Shown: piece by piece, positions 6,852 to 14,091 of the stretch | How positions within the stretch are numbered: the stretch's first letter is position 1 | How the letters are laid out: every line of letters starts with the position of its first letter | Source of the DNA: Bdellovibrionales bacterium | GTDB taxonomy: Bacteria > Bdellovibrionota > UBA1018 > CAIPTA01 | DNA length: 19,091 nt | Assembly (NCBI GenBank): GCA_021730855.1 | Contig: JAKFYM010000073.1 | Coordinates: forward strand, 1-19,091 | Reading direction: 5' to 3' | Translations under genes and position numbers: made by a program | The notes under the pieces: generated by a model | Told to the model about the DNA's origin: nothing | Databases searched by the model: none | Seen by the model: the letters and a program-made list of their open reading frames with translations, nothing else

Positions 6852-8213
6852 TTAGAGGGTCGTAGGTGTCTCGATCACAACGTCTACGCGGCGATTGGCA
6901 GCTCGGCCCGCTTTTGTTTTGTTGGTGGTGATGGGTTTCTCTGCGCCGCGGCCCAGGGCCTCGATGCGAAGGTCTTCAGCCAAGCCCTGGCTCTCCAGGT
7001 ATTTTTTTACGTTTTCGGCCCGCTTCATGGATAGCGTCCGATTGAGTTGATTCGAGCCACTCGAATCGGTATGTCCTTCGACCACCACTTGGGTCGCAGG
7101 CACGGCCGAGATCAAGTCTTCTACTTTTTTCAAGGTGGCATAAGAATCAGGCTTTAGTTCTGAGCGGCCAGTGGTGAATTGCATCTGTTTTAGGCGCACC
7201 ACGATCTTGTTTCCTTCTTTCATGACTTCGGCTTCTTCGGGAGAAAATTGCTTACGAATTTCCTCAATACGCTGCTTTAGCTGTTCATCACTGGCGTATT
7301 CTTTGTTCTCGGTCTGCAGAGCCGAAAGTGATTTTTGGGTCTCGTCTACTTTCGATTGCAGATTTGCTTGTTCCGACTGAGCTTCGGTTTCTGCTTTTAC
7401 AAGAGCTGCTTTCGAAGCTTCTAGCGCCTGGTTCTGCGTCCAGATGGTAAGGGCCACTTCTTCCGAAGCGTCCTGGGCAGTGGCGATGAACAAAACTTCA
7501 TTTAGTTTACGGGCAGATTCATTGGCTAGGTTTACGGCACTTGCGTAACCAGAAGCATCATGAGGGCTGATCGCGATGGCTTGTTCGGCCGATTCGAGCT
7601 GAGACTTTGCTTGCTCGTAAAGAGCTGGGGTGCGTTTTTTGGCACTTTCATCTTCAGCTTTTTCGATCTGCGAACGGGCGGCTCCTAGTTGAGAGATTTT
7701 GCGGGACTCAATCTCCGCTTCGGAATATCTGCGTTGAAGATCGGATATTTCTTCGGCATCTACTGTAAATTTGCCTTTTTCCATGTCGCGACCGAAATCA
7801 CTCAGCTCGTTGTCCGCCTTGCGGAAACTCTTTTCTTGGAGTTTATGAGCTTCGGCTTGTACGGCGTGGGCGCGGGCATCTAAAATGGCCTGCATCGAGC
7901 TAGCATTGGCTGCGCCAATACGTTCCACTTCCTGAATGGCGTGTTTTGCTATTGCCACGTCTTCGAGCACCTCTGCGGTGGGCGCTTGGTCTCCCATTTT
8001 TTCACGAGCGGCATTCCGGTACTCGACCGCTTGTTCAAAATGTTTGGGGGCTAGTTGGTCGTACTGCTTGCGGCTAGCTTCCTGGATCGCAGTGTTTACA
8101 TTTTCGATTTCCGCTTGGGGGCTCGCTCCTGCGGGAAGCGAGGCTTTCGGGGGGGTTGCACATGCGGCAAGAATGCTGGCGCAGATGGCCAGAGTAAGGG
8201 GAAGTTTTTTCAT
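6852..8213 (-). CDS. Peptidoglycan-associated OmpA-domain lipoprotein with helical DUF4398-like region
   Basis: 453 residues. Lipobox L-A-A-C (15-18) after a short signal peptide predicts a lipid-modified Cys18; the following residue is Ala, which favours the outer membrane. Residues ~35-320 are Ala/Glu/Lys-rich and mostly helical, with QYDQLAPKHFEQA (50-62) typical of the DUF4398-like start of such proteins and a coiled-coil stretch at ~260-325. Residues ~335-450 are an OmpA/Pal domain: VEGHTDSSGSNQLN (378-391) and GRAANRRVDV (436-445) hold the Asp and Arg that grip diaminopimelate of peptidoglycan. The protein should tie the outer membrane to the wall. AAGGAG (8230-8225) is eleven bases from ATG, longer than usual. 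It is followed by a terminator and preceded by 179 bases without a gene. Confidence 0.92.
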   Translation of the reverse strand: MKKLPLTLAICASILAACATPPKASLPAGASPQAEIENVNTAIQEASRKQYDQLAPKHFEQAVEYRNAAREKMGDQAPTAEVLEDVAIAKHAIQEVERIGAANASSMQAILDARAHAVQAEAHKLQEKSFRKADNELSDFGRDMEKGKFTVDAEEISDLQRRYSEAEIESRKISQLGAARSQIEKAEDESAKKRTPALYEQAKSQLESAEQAIAISPHDASGYASAVNLANESARKLNEVLFIATAQDASEEVALTIWTQNQALEASKAALVKAETEAQSEQANLQSKVDETQKSLSALQTENKEYASDEQLKQRIEEIRKQFSPEEAEVMKEGNKIVVRLKQMQFTTGRSELKPDSYATLKKVEDLISAVPATQVVVEGHTDSSGSNQLNRTLSMKRAENVKKYLESQGLAEDLRIEALGRGAEKPITTNKTKAGRAANRRVDVVIETPTTL

Positions 8214-8392
8214 AATAGTAGTAACTCCTTGGTTTTGGAAAAGATGGAGAAAGGCATCTTGCCAGCAGACCTACAAGTTGCGTGCCATGGGAGCGGCCTC
8301 AGATCGGGTACTAGAGGACAGATTTTTCAGCGGAAAGAAGAAGATGGGGCAAATTGGATCTTTGGCTTGAGCTTTTTCGAGCGCGACATCGC

Positions 8393-9019
8393 CTACCGGC
8401 GATCGGGAAACTCTCTTAAGTCGCGTGCTAGGCGGGCAGGGATTTCGCCCTTCCAAAGGTATTTGTCCTCTTCAGCGGGCTTTACGGCAATGGGGGTGAG
8501 CGCGCGGGCTCGTTCCTGGGCTGTGGCCAGGCGATAGGACCCCGGTTTGGAATTCGTCTTTTCTTGGACGACTTTCCCTTTTTGCTTAGCTGTAGGCTCA
8601 GAATAACTATCTCGCCCCGGAGGCGCCTTGGTTTTTCTTTCTAATTCTTTGAGCAGATGAGGGGGAATCTCGCTTTTAACAAAGAGGCTTTCTTTTTTTG
8701 GTTCGATTTTTTTCTTCTGCTGCGCTCCGAGAAGCATGGGTTTGCCGGCCTCGGGACTAAGGGCTTCGAGTATTTTTTTGTAGTTCGCGAGGTTTTTCGC
8801 GGCTTGGACCAGGTTTGGAACTTGTGATCGTTTTCGCGAGCCAGTTTTCACGAAATAGAAACCCGCGAGCGCGATGAGGCTGAAAATCAGCACGCGCCGG
8901 AGGCGGTTTTTGTTATCAATATTTTTACTTTGGTCTTGCATCGCGCTGGCAAGCGCCGCGCGTGATTTTTCCCGATTTTCCAGCGCCCTGCTAAAGCGCA
9001 GCCGTTCTCTACTTTCCAT
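8393..9019 (-). CDS. Membrane protein with two EIP-x-x-L motifs, unknown function
   Basis: 208 residues from ATG at 9019, preceded by GGAAG nine bases away; a GTG at 9034 would add five residues. Residues 1-42 are charged and cytoplasmic, 43-57 are a membrane helix (RRVLIFSLIALAGFYFV region), and the rest is a basic, Pro/Lys-rich exported tail. Within it a motif occurs twice: LFVKSEIPPHLLKEL (112-126) and YLWKGEIPARLARDL (187-201), the second at the very C-terminus. I do not recognise the family. The start overlaps the stop of the upstream Cys-rich gene by 11 bases, so the two are probably co-translated. The paired motif could be a docking peptide for a periplasmic partner (inference). Confidence 0.7.
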   Translation of the reverse strand: MESRERLRFSRALENREKSRAALASAMQDQSKNIDNKNRLRRVLIFSLIALAGFYFVKTGSRKRSQVPNLVQAAKNLANYKKILEALSPEAGKPMLLGAQQKKKIEPKKESLFVKSEIPPHLLKELERKTKAPPGRDSYSEPTAKQKGKVVQEKTNSKPGSYRLATAQERARALTPIAVKPAEEDKYLWKGEIPARLARDLREFPDRR

Positions 9020-9527
9020 GGCTCGCTTCCGCACTGGGGGGCGTTTTATCTATCGTGGAGGAGACCGAGGCCACAGCTTGGGCCGCGGCGGGTGCGGAGG
9101 CAATGCCCCGTGCGCCAGGCCGGTCACAATGGAAAGTAAGGATGCGGCAGCGATTCTCCCCGAAGGGGGCTGGAGGCGGCACATTGGAAAGTTCATAGTA
9201 CATATGGCGGCAGTCGCCAGTGCAAAAGGCTTTGCTGGGGCAGCTTACCTCGGCCTCACAGCTGAAATCCGGGCTAGCCAATGCCTGCTGAAGCGCATTT
9301 ACGTCCTTTAGCGCCGGATATTCAGGATTTTCTTCATAGAGAAAATAGTGCGTGCCGGCTTCATTTTGAAATTTTAGATAGAGCCGCACGGAGGCGGAAC
9401 CGGGGCTAGCGTACTGAGAGAGGCCAATCGGCTTCAGTTGGCGTAGGTCATAGCTCACCGAGCTAGTAGAGGTGTCGGTGGCTTGAGCGAAACAAGCGGA
9501 AAAAAGGACGAGAAGAAGAATTTTCAT
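9009..9527 (-). CDS. Secreted Cys-rich protein, unknown function
   Basis: 172 residues. Signal peptide 1-16 (MKILLLVLFSACFAQA), cleavage predicted before Thr17. The mature part has six Cys (90, 96, 102, 106, 127, 134), an even number clustered in the middle, consistent with three disulfides in the periplasm. The C-terminal ~35 residues are Ala/Ser/Pro-rich and probably disordered. No known domain recognised. ATG at 9527 overlaps the TGA of the Popeye-type gene as ATGA, with AGGAGG just upstream, so the genes are translationally coupled; its own stop overlaps the next start. It is therefore the middle member of a three-gene unit. Confidence 0.75.
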   Translation of the reverse strand: MKILLLVLFSACFAQATDTSTSSVSYDLRQLKPIGLSQYASPGSASVRLYLKFQNEAGTHYFLYEENPEYPALKDVNALQQALASPDFSCEAEVSCPSKAFCTGDCRHMYYELSNVPPPAPFGENRCRILTFHCDRPGARGIASAPAAAQAVASVSSTIDKTPPSAEASHGK

Positions 9528-10204
9528 CCAGCCTCCTGTTGTGAATTCGGTCCCTGCTGGCGTAGTAGCTCTTCCACCACCTGGGTGCCCAAGGCGGTTT
9601 GTAAAAGGTTGAGGCGTCCGGCATCGGAGCCCACCCAGCGCTCAATGTCTTCATGCGGCCAGACTAGAAGTTTCAACTCCGTGCCAGCAAACACATCGGC
9701 GCGAGTGAGAGAGTGGGTAAGCAAACTCATCTCTCCCACAAATCTTCCCGGTCCCAGCTCGGCCACCTTTTTTTCTTTCGCAAAGATCTCCGCTCGGCCT
9801 TGGATCACGCAGAATAGGTGTTCGAGTTTTGTCTGAGCCTGGATCAGCTGCTGTCCTACGGGAACTTCTGCTTCTAGGGTGAGGGCCACAAAGCTTTTCA
9901 CTTCCCGCGGAGGAAAGTTCATCAGCACTGTTTTGCTCACAAACTCTTCCAATGGAGTCAGCGCCACTCTGCGCCTGCGCCAGTAGACCAGCAGCAATTG
10001 CACGGCATTGACCAAAAGGTAGAGAGTATTCCAGAAGATCGGAATCCAAAGTGGTTCCTCGCCCACGGCAAAACCGTAGTAGATGACGACGGCGCTGGCT
10101 GGCAGCGCTAGCACTCGCAGGAAAAACATATTCTGCACGGAGTAGGAGAGCAGCGTAAAAAAATACGCCAATTGAACTAAAGTATTTAGATTCAAGAACT
10201 CCAT
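9524..10204 (-). CDS. Popeye-domain membrane protein with cyclic-nucleotide-binding fold
   Basis: 226 residues. Three hydrophobic segments (about 8-25, 27-47, 53-75) precede a beta-roll domain (~90-205). The membrane part with PLWIPIFWNTLYLLVNAVQL (51-70) and the following Arg-rich RRRRVALTPLEE match bacterial Popeye-family proteins. In the beta-roll, GRFVGEMSLL (153-162) and TRAD (167-170) correspond to the phosphate-binding cassette of CRP/PKA-type domains: Glu158 would bind the ribose and Arg168 the cyclic phosphate. So cAMP or cGMP binding is plausible, unlike vertebrate POPDC proteins, which use altered motifs. No good ribosome-binding site precedes ATG 10204. It is the first gene of a coupled unit and lies 102 bases after the metallophosphoesterase stop. 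Confidence 0.85.
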   Translation of the reverse strand: MEFLNLNTLVQLAYFFTLLSYSVQNMFFLRVLALPASAVVIYYGFAVGEEPLWIPIFWNTLYLLVNAVQLLLVYWRRRRVALTPLEEFVSKTVLMNFPPREVKSFVALTLEAEVPVGQQLIQAQTKLEHLFCVIQGRAEIFAKEKKVAELGPGRFVGEMSLLTHSLTRADVFAGTELKLLVWPHEDIERWVGSDAGRLNLLQTALGTQVVEELLRQQGPNSQQEAG

Positions 10205-10239
10205 AGGAATGTATCGGAGACTGGCTGAATTTTATGGAG

Positions 10240-10272
10240 GAATTTGAAGAAATTCGTTTCCGTGTAAACACG
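10240..10272. promoter_or_regulatory. Two adjacent inverted repeats upstream of the Popeye-type gene
   Basis: GAATTT-GAAG-AAATTC (10240-10255) and CGTGT-AA-ACACG (10261-10272) lie side by side 36-68 bases before ATG 10204. Both are short and symmetrical, suiting dimeric regulators. No clear -35/-10 pair was recognised, so operator function is only a suggestion. Confidence 0.3.
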
Positions 10273-10306
10273 TTCTTTGGGTGGGACACTACATAATATT
10301 TATTGG

Positions 10307-11071
10307 CTAGTGAGAGGCGATTGCAAAAACGCGGCCCTTTTTTTCTAGGTAGGCGAAACCTGTGTCTTTCAGAAAGAATGTTTTTACTGCAATGCGTCCC
10401 CTCTCCACCTCTAACAGGTGAAAGCTATTTTCCTCTCCTCTAAGGCGGTTGGAAGCGCTGCTACCACTCACCACATGTAAAGTTTGGCTGCCATCTGGAT
10501 TCACGATGAGCTCAGCGCCTTCACGATGGGCGTGGCCGGAGAGCACCACATGGGGGCGTAAAGTCTCGAGGACTTTTGTCCCATTCTCCAATGGCTGTTT
10601 GCCAAATATTGGATGGTGGGTGCCCACGATGCGCACGGCCTCGGGAGCGGCTGTGGAAAAAAAATTCTGGGCGCGGGATATTTCTGCAGAGGAGACCCTC
10701 CCATCCGCCACCACCCAAGGATTTACCGTATGCAAGCCAAATACAGCCACTTCCGGATCGTGGTGGGCAGATTGAGTGACGGGCTCGAGATGTTGGCGAT
10801 ACCTTTCCAGGGGCGTGAGCCAACGCTGCCACAAATTATAAAGGGGCACGTCATGGTTTCCGGGCAACGAAACTACTTTTTTTCCAAATTTCTCGACGAA
10901 CTCTCGCGCTGCTTCAAATTCCTCCACCCGGGCACGTTGGGTCCAATCGCCGGTGATCACGGCAAGATCGATCTCCTTGCCTTGGTCACTCAAGAACTGG
11001 TAGATAGACTCCACGGCGTGTGGATGCGCGCGGCCAAAATGCAAATCTGCTAGGTGAAGAATGCGCTTCAT
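10307..11071 (-). CDS. CpdA-like calcineurin-fold metallophosphoesterase
   Basis: 254 residues with all five metallophosphoesterase motifs: HLADLHFG (Asp9, His11), ITGDWTQR (Asp42), PGNHD (Asn72, His73), GTHHP (His152 region) and SGHAHRE (His180, His182). These residues hold a dinuclear metal centre that hydrolyses phosphoesters. No signal peptide, so cytoplasmic. Family members of this length include class III cAMP phosphodiesterases (CpdA), but many act on other phosphodiesters and the substrate cannot be read here. The location just upstream of a cyclic-nucleotide-binding protein gene makes a cyclic-nucleotide role attractive, as inference. ATG 11071 has no clear ribosome-binding site and lies nine bases from the divergent lipid-kinase start. 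Confidence 0.88.
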   Translation of the reverse strand: MKRILHLADLHFGRAHPHAVESIYQFLSDQGKEIDLAVITGDWTQRARVEEFEAAREFVEKFGKKVVSLPGNHDVPLYNLWQRWLTPLERYRQHLEPVTQSAHHDPEVAVFGLHTVNPWVVADGRVSSAEISRAQNFFSTAAPEAVRIVGTHHPIFGKQPLENGTKVLETLRPHVVLSGHAHREGAELIVNPDGSQTLHVVSGSSASNRLRGEENSFHLLEVERGRIAVKTFFLKDTGFAYLEKKGRVFAIASH

Positions 11072-11080
11072 GATGGATGT

Positions 11081-11950
11081 ATGAAAAAAATCCTCTTATT
11101 CGTCAATCACAATGCACGCCAGGGCCGCAGCTGTGAAAAAAAAGTCCAAGACTGGGTGGAGCGCAATGGCTTCCAGGTATTGAATCCTAATTCTTCGCGA
11201 GAAGATAGCAACGAACTGATCGAGCGGCACAAATCCGAAGCCATGGCCGTGGTGGTGGGGGGCGGAGATGGCTCTGTGAATGCGGTTCTGCCCGGGCTGC
11301 TAAAGGCAGGATTGCCGCTCCTCGTGATTCCTCTAGGAACCGCCAATAATCTTGCGCGTACATTAAAACTCCCCACAGACCCTGACCAAGCCCTGGAGCT
11401 TCTGGAGCACGGTAGAGTATCTGAAGTGGACGTGGGTCTCGCCAATGGAATCCCCTTTATGAATGTGATTGGCTTGGGCCTTAGCACTCAGGTGAATCGG
11501 ATGATTCGTTCCGACCTAAAGCGTTGGCTGGGTGCCTTTGCGTTTGTGTGGATGGCTTTCAAGGTGGCTTTTCGTATGTCGCCTTTTCGCATCCACGTGG
11601 ACTGCGATGGCAAAATACACAACGCCCGATCCTGGCAGCTGACCGTCTGCAACGGCCGCAACTATGGCTCGGGCCTGACCATCCATGAAGACGCCACCCT
11701 AAAAGACCAGAAGCTCCATGGACTCAGCACGGAAGTGCGAGAGTGGTGGCATGCCTTTTATTTAGTGCCCGCCCTGCTCAGTGGTCGTTTCGGCCCAGAG
11801 CATGATGTGACCGTTTTTGAGGGCGCAGAAATGAAAATCACCACGCACCATCCGATGCGAGTGGATGTGGATGGTGACATCAAGACCACCACACCCTTAG
11901 CGGTCAGCCTGCGGCGCAAGGCGCTAAAAATCTATGTTCCCGTTTCTTGA
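11081..11950 (+). CDS. Diacylglycerol/sphingosine-kinase-family lipid kinase (YegS/BmrU-like)
   Basis: 289 residues from ATG 11081. An upstream in-frame GTG at 11054 would start inside the divergent gene and gives residues foreign to the family, while MKKILLFVNHNARQG is the normal family start. Residues 56-68 (AVVVGGGDGSVNA) form the nucleotide-binding GGDGT-type loop and 83-92 (IPLGTANNLA) the second conserved motif; the second beta-sandwich domain follows (MNVIGLGLS, NGRNYGSGL). The enzyme would phosphorylate a lipid hydroxyl at the inner membrane face using ATP; DAG, phosphatidylglycerol and other lipids are all possible. It leads a co-directional run of five genes with gaps of 0-56 bases. 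Confidence 0.9.
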   Translation: MKKILLFVNHNARQGRSCEKKVQDWVERNGFQVLNPNSSREDSNELIERHKSEAMAVVVGGGDGSVNAVLPGLLKAGLPLLVIPLGTANNLARTLKLPTDPDQALELLEHGRVSEVDVGLANGIPFMNVIGLGLSTQVNRMIRSDLKRWLGAFAFVWMAFKVAFRMSPFRIHVDCDGKIHNARSWQLTVCNGRNYGSGLTIHEDATLKDQKLHGLSTEVREWWHAFYLVPALLSGRFGPEHDVTVFEGAEMKITTHHPMRVDVDGDIKTTTPLAVSLRRKALKIYVPVS

Positions 11951-12006
11951 GAAGATTGCCAGGGGAGGCGGCCTTCGCTATCTTGCTAGGGCGTGAGGAC
12001 AAAGAA

Positions 12007-12705
12007 ATGATCACCCTTTACCAGCCGCCCCCAGTTTGGGGTTTGCCCTGCATGAGTCCCTTTTGCGTAAAGCTAGAGACCTACCTGCGCATGGCTAGGG
12101 TGGAATACAAAAAAAGTAGTGGGAACCCCATGCGCGCCCCGAAAGGGAAAATCCCTTACGTGCGCGTCGACGGGGAATATATGGGAGATTCCGAGTTAAT
12201 TATCCGGTATCTCAAGCGTCGCCTGGGGGATCCGCTCGACCAGCATCTTAGCAAAGAGGAAAGCGCGAAGGGCTTTGCTGTGCAGTGTATGGTGGAGGAG
12301 CACCTCTATTTTGCCATGGCTTGGCTGCGCTGGACATCGGAGGAGAGCTGGAAGCATGTGGAAGCGGCCATACGGCCATTGTTGCCTCCAGTGATCAATC
12401 GCTTTTTGTTGAAAAAAATTCGTAAGGATTTTGTAAAGATGTTGGTAGCGCAAGGAATGGGGCGCCATAGCCGGGAGGAGATTGCCCAGTTCGCTAAGGA
12501 GGACCTCCAGACGATTTCCGTGCTCTTGGGCCAGAAAGAATTTCTTCTCGGATCGCAGCCCAGCTCTTTCGACGCCACCATATACGCTTTTCTCATTCAT
12601 GTTCTCTGGGTGCCCTGGGAAAGCGACGAGAAACAATTTGCCTTAAAACTTGGCAATCTCCTGCCCTACTGCGATCGCATGAAACATCTCTATTGGAGCG
12701 CTTAG
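12007..12705 (+). CDS. Glutathione S-transferase-fold protein, Fax/metaxin-like
   Basis: 232 residues. ATG 12007 is chosen because GAGGA (11995-11999) lies seven bases before it and the protein then begins directly with the thioredoxin-fold strand MITLYQ. A longer frame opens at TTG 11947, overlapping the previous stop, but adds 20 unrelated residues. SPFCVKLETYLRMA (17-30), PKGKIPYVRVDG (45-56) and DSELIIRYL (61-69) are the N-terminal GST signatures, in the form seen in failed-axon-connection/metaxin-type members; Cys20 could be a redox or substrate-binding residue. The C-terminal half is helical. Cytoplasmic; substrate unknown. It follows the lipid-kinase gene by 56 bases. Confidence 0.85.
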   Translation: MITLYQPPPVWGLPCMSPFCVKLETYLRMARVEYKKSSGNPMRAPKGKIPYVRVDGEYMGDSELIIRYLKRRLGDPLDQHLSKEESAKGFAVQCMVEEHLYFAMAWLRWTSEESWKHVEAAIRPLLPPVINRFLLKKIRKDFVKMLVAQGMGRHSREEIAQFAKEDLQTISVLLGQKEFLLGSQPSSFDATIYAFLIHVLWVPWESDEKQFALKLGNLLPYCDRMKHLYWSA

Positions 12706-12744
12706 GGCAGTTGACGGACGGCCTATAGAGCGCGTGAGGTCCAT

Positions 12745-13308
12745 TTGGAAGTTTTTCTTAATTCTCTGTTTCTCGTATGTGCCAGCGAGATGGGCGACAA
12801 AACCCAGCTGCTCGCGCTCGTGCTCGCGGCTCGCTTTCGTAAGCCCTGGGTGGTGCTGGCGGGGGTGGGAGTGGCCACGGTACTTAATCACGCCCTCGCC
12901 TCCTGGGCAGGGCTATGGCTTTCCACTTTGCTCACCCCTCAGGCTTTGCGTTGGGCATTGGCCGCCAGTTTTTTTGTTTTTGCGGCCTGGCTGTTGGTTC
13001 CCGACAAAGAGCCCACCGTGGAGGCGAAGGAGAGTCGGTTCGGTGCCTTTTTGGTGACCGCCATTGCCTTCTTTTTCGCGGAGATGGGCGACAAAACACA
13101 GTTCGCCACCGTGGCCCTCGGCGCTCACTACGGCCAAGCGTTTCTCGTCACCATAGGCACCACGATCGGCATGTTGCTGTCGAACGCCCTGGCGATCTTT
13201 TTTGGCCAGAAACTTCTGGCTCGCCTGCCGTTGCCCTGGCTCCGCGCCCTAGCTAGCCTCTTATTTGCTTTTTTTGGCCTGGTGATCTTGCTAGCGCCGG
13301 CCCAATGA
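12745..13308 (+). CDS. TMEM165/GDT1 (UPF0016) family cation transporter, probable Mn2+ exporter
   Basis: 187 residues and about six membrane helices in two homologous halves. Each half carries the family signature: SEMGDKTQ (14-21) and AEMGDKTQ (112-119). The acidic residues Glu15, Asp18, Glu113 and Asp116 would line the metal path. Family members exchange Mn2+ or Ca2+ for H+; bacterial members such as Vibrio MneA export manganese. Start: TTG 12745 with GAGG (12736-12739) five bases upstream; there is no ATG giving a complete first helix. It lies 39 bases after the GST-like gene and 27 before the PepSY gene. A second putative Mn exporter (TerC type) lies at 17125-18063. Confidence 0.92.
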   Translation: MEVFLNSLFLVCASEMGDKTQLLALVLAARFRKPWVVLAGVGVATVLNHALASWAGLWLSTLLTPQALRWALAASFFVFAAWLLVPDKEPTVEAKESRFGAFLVTAIAFFFAEMGDKTQFATVALGAHYGQAFLVTIGTTIGMLLSNALAIFFGQKLLARLPLPWLRALASLLFAFFGLVILLAPAQ

Positions 13309-13335
13309 CCTAAACCAAGAGCCTAAGGAGACTTT

Positions 13336-13608
13336 ATGAAATACCTATTTACCCTCAGTATCCTCATGTTTAGCACTGCCACGGCCTTCGCTCATAGCAG
13401 CGTGGAGTGCACGAAAGAAGACAAAGCCAAGTGGCAGAACGAAGCGGCTTTCAAAAAAAATCTCGAAGGCCAGCAGTACAAGATCAAGAAATTCAAGGTG
13501 ACCAAAGGCAATTGCTACGAGATCTACGGTTTTGATAAAGACGGAAAAAAAGTGGAAATCTATTTCAATCCTGTCACTGGCGAAAAGGTGAAGGAAGAAA
13601 TTCACTAG
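13336..13608 (+). CDS. Small periplasmic PepSY-like protein
   Basis: 90 residues. Signal peptide 1-19 (cleavage AFA before His20). The mature 71 residues form one PepSY-type unit: a helix (KWQNEAAFKKNLEGQQYKIK) followed by strands KFKVTKGNCYEIYGFDKDGK and KVEIYFNPVTGEKVK. Two Cys (25 and 60) may form a disulfide. Strong ribosome-binding site AAGGAG five bases from the ATG. The stop codon TAG is immediately followed by the ATG of the cytochrome b gene, so the two proteins are surely made together. In the common PepSY plus cytochrome b pairing the small protein is thought to act on the periplasmic face of the haem protein; its exact task is unknown. Confidence 0.85.
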   Translation: MKYLFTLSILMFSTATAFAHSSVECTKEDKAKWQNEAAFKKNLEGQQYKIKKFKVTKGNCYEIYGFDKDGKKVEIYFNPVTGEKVKEEIH

Positions 13609-14085
13609 ATGACCGAGGGCCAGCGCATCTGGGATGTTCCCACACGGGTGCTTCACTGGGTGGTGGCTCTCGCAGTCCTTACCAATCTTTTTTTTCTGGA
13701 AGAGGGGGAAACCCCTCACCGCTGGGTGGGCTATAGTGCATTTACCGCTGTGCTCCTCCGCTTGATCTGGGGGTTGCGAACGCGGAGTCCCTCTCGCTTA
13801 AAAAATCTCTGGCAGAGCCTCTGGCGAAGCGGTGCCGATCTTCCCCATAGCCGGCAGGCCGCTTGGACGTATTTGCTGATGTGGATTTTTATTCTCGGCC
13901 TCGCGCTCTCGGGCTGGCTGATGGGCACAGATGCTTTCTGGGCAGACGAGACCTTGGATACGATTCATTCCAATCTGGCCAAAGGCATGCAGATTTTGGT
14001 GGTCGTTCATCTTGCGGGCATTTCTTTTGATTCGCTAAAATTTCGGCGTCACACTTGGCGTTCGATGATCACCGGGAAACGATAG
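13609..14085 (+). CDS. Cytochrome b561-like dihaem membrane protein
   Basis: 158 residues with four hydrophobic segments (about 12-30, 40-55, 85-105, 124-142). Candidate haem ligands are His16 (RVLHWV), His37 (TPHRWVGY), His120 (DTIHSNLA) and His134 (VVVHLAG), the four-His pattern of the hydrogenase-type cytochrome b/b561 family with two b haems across the membrane. DVPTRVLHW and RLIWGLRT are family signatures. It should carry electrons between quinol or a cytoplasmic donor and a periplasmic acceptor; which one is not readable. It begins on the base after the PepSY stop. Its stop is only six bases from the stop of the convergent gene at 14092, with no terminator hairpin between. Confidence 0.9.
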   Translation: MTEGQRIWDVPTRVLHWVVALAVLTNLFFLEEGETPHRWVGYSAFTAVLLRLIWGLRTRSPSRLKNLWQSLWRSGADLPHSRQAAWTYLLMWIFILGLALSGWLMGTDAFWADETLDTIHSNLAKGMQILVVVHLAGISFDSLKFRRHTWRSMITGKR

Positions 14086-14091
14086 CCTTCC

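Noticed and set aside
8055..8537. 160-codon plus-strand frame across the upstream region of the OmpA-domain lipoprotein gene
   Set aside because: It runs antisense over two supported genes and the spacer, has no ribosome-binding site and no recognisable domain. The 8214-8392 spacer holds only the lipoprotein gene's ribosome-binding site that I can identify.
9651..10289. 212-codon minus-strand frame overlapping the Popeye-type gene
   Set aside because: Its product is Arg/Ser-rich without domain signature, while the overlapping frame encodes a clear Popeye/cNMP-binding protein.
11947..12006. Longer GST-like protein starting at TTG 11947 by overlap with the lipid-kinase stop
   Set aside because: The added 20 residues do not fit the thioredoxin fold, and ATG 12007 has a well-spaced GAGGA.
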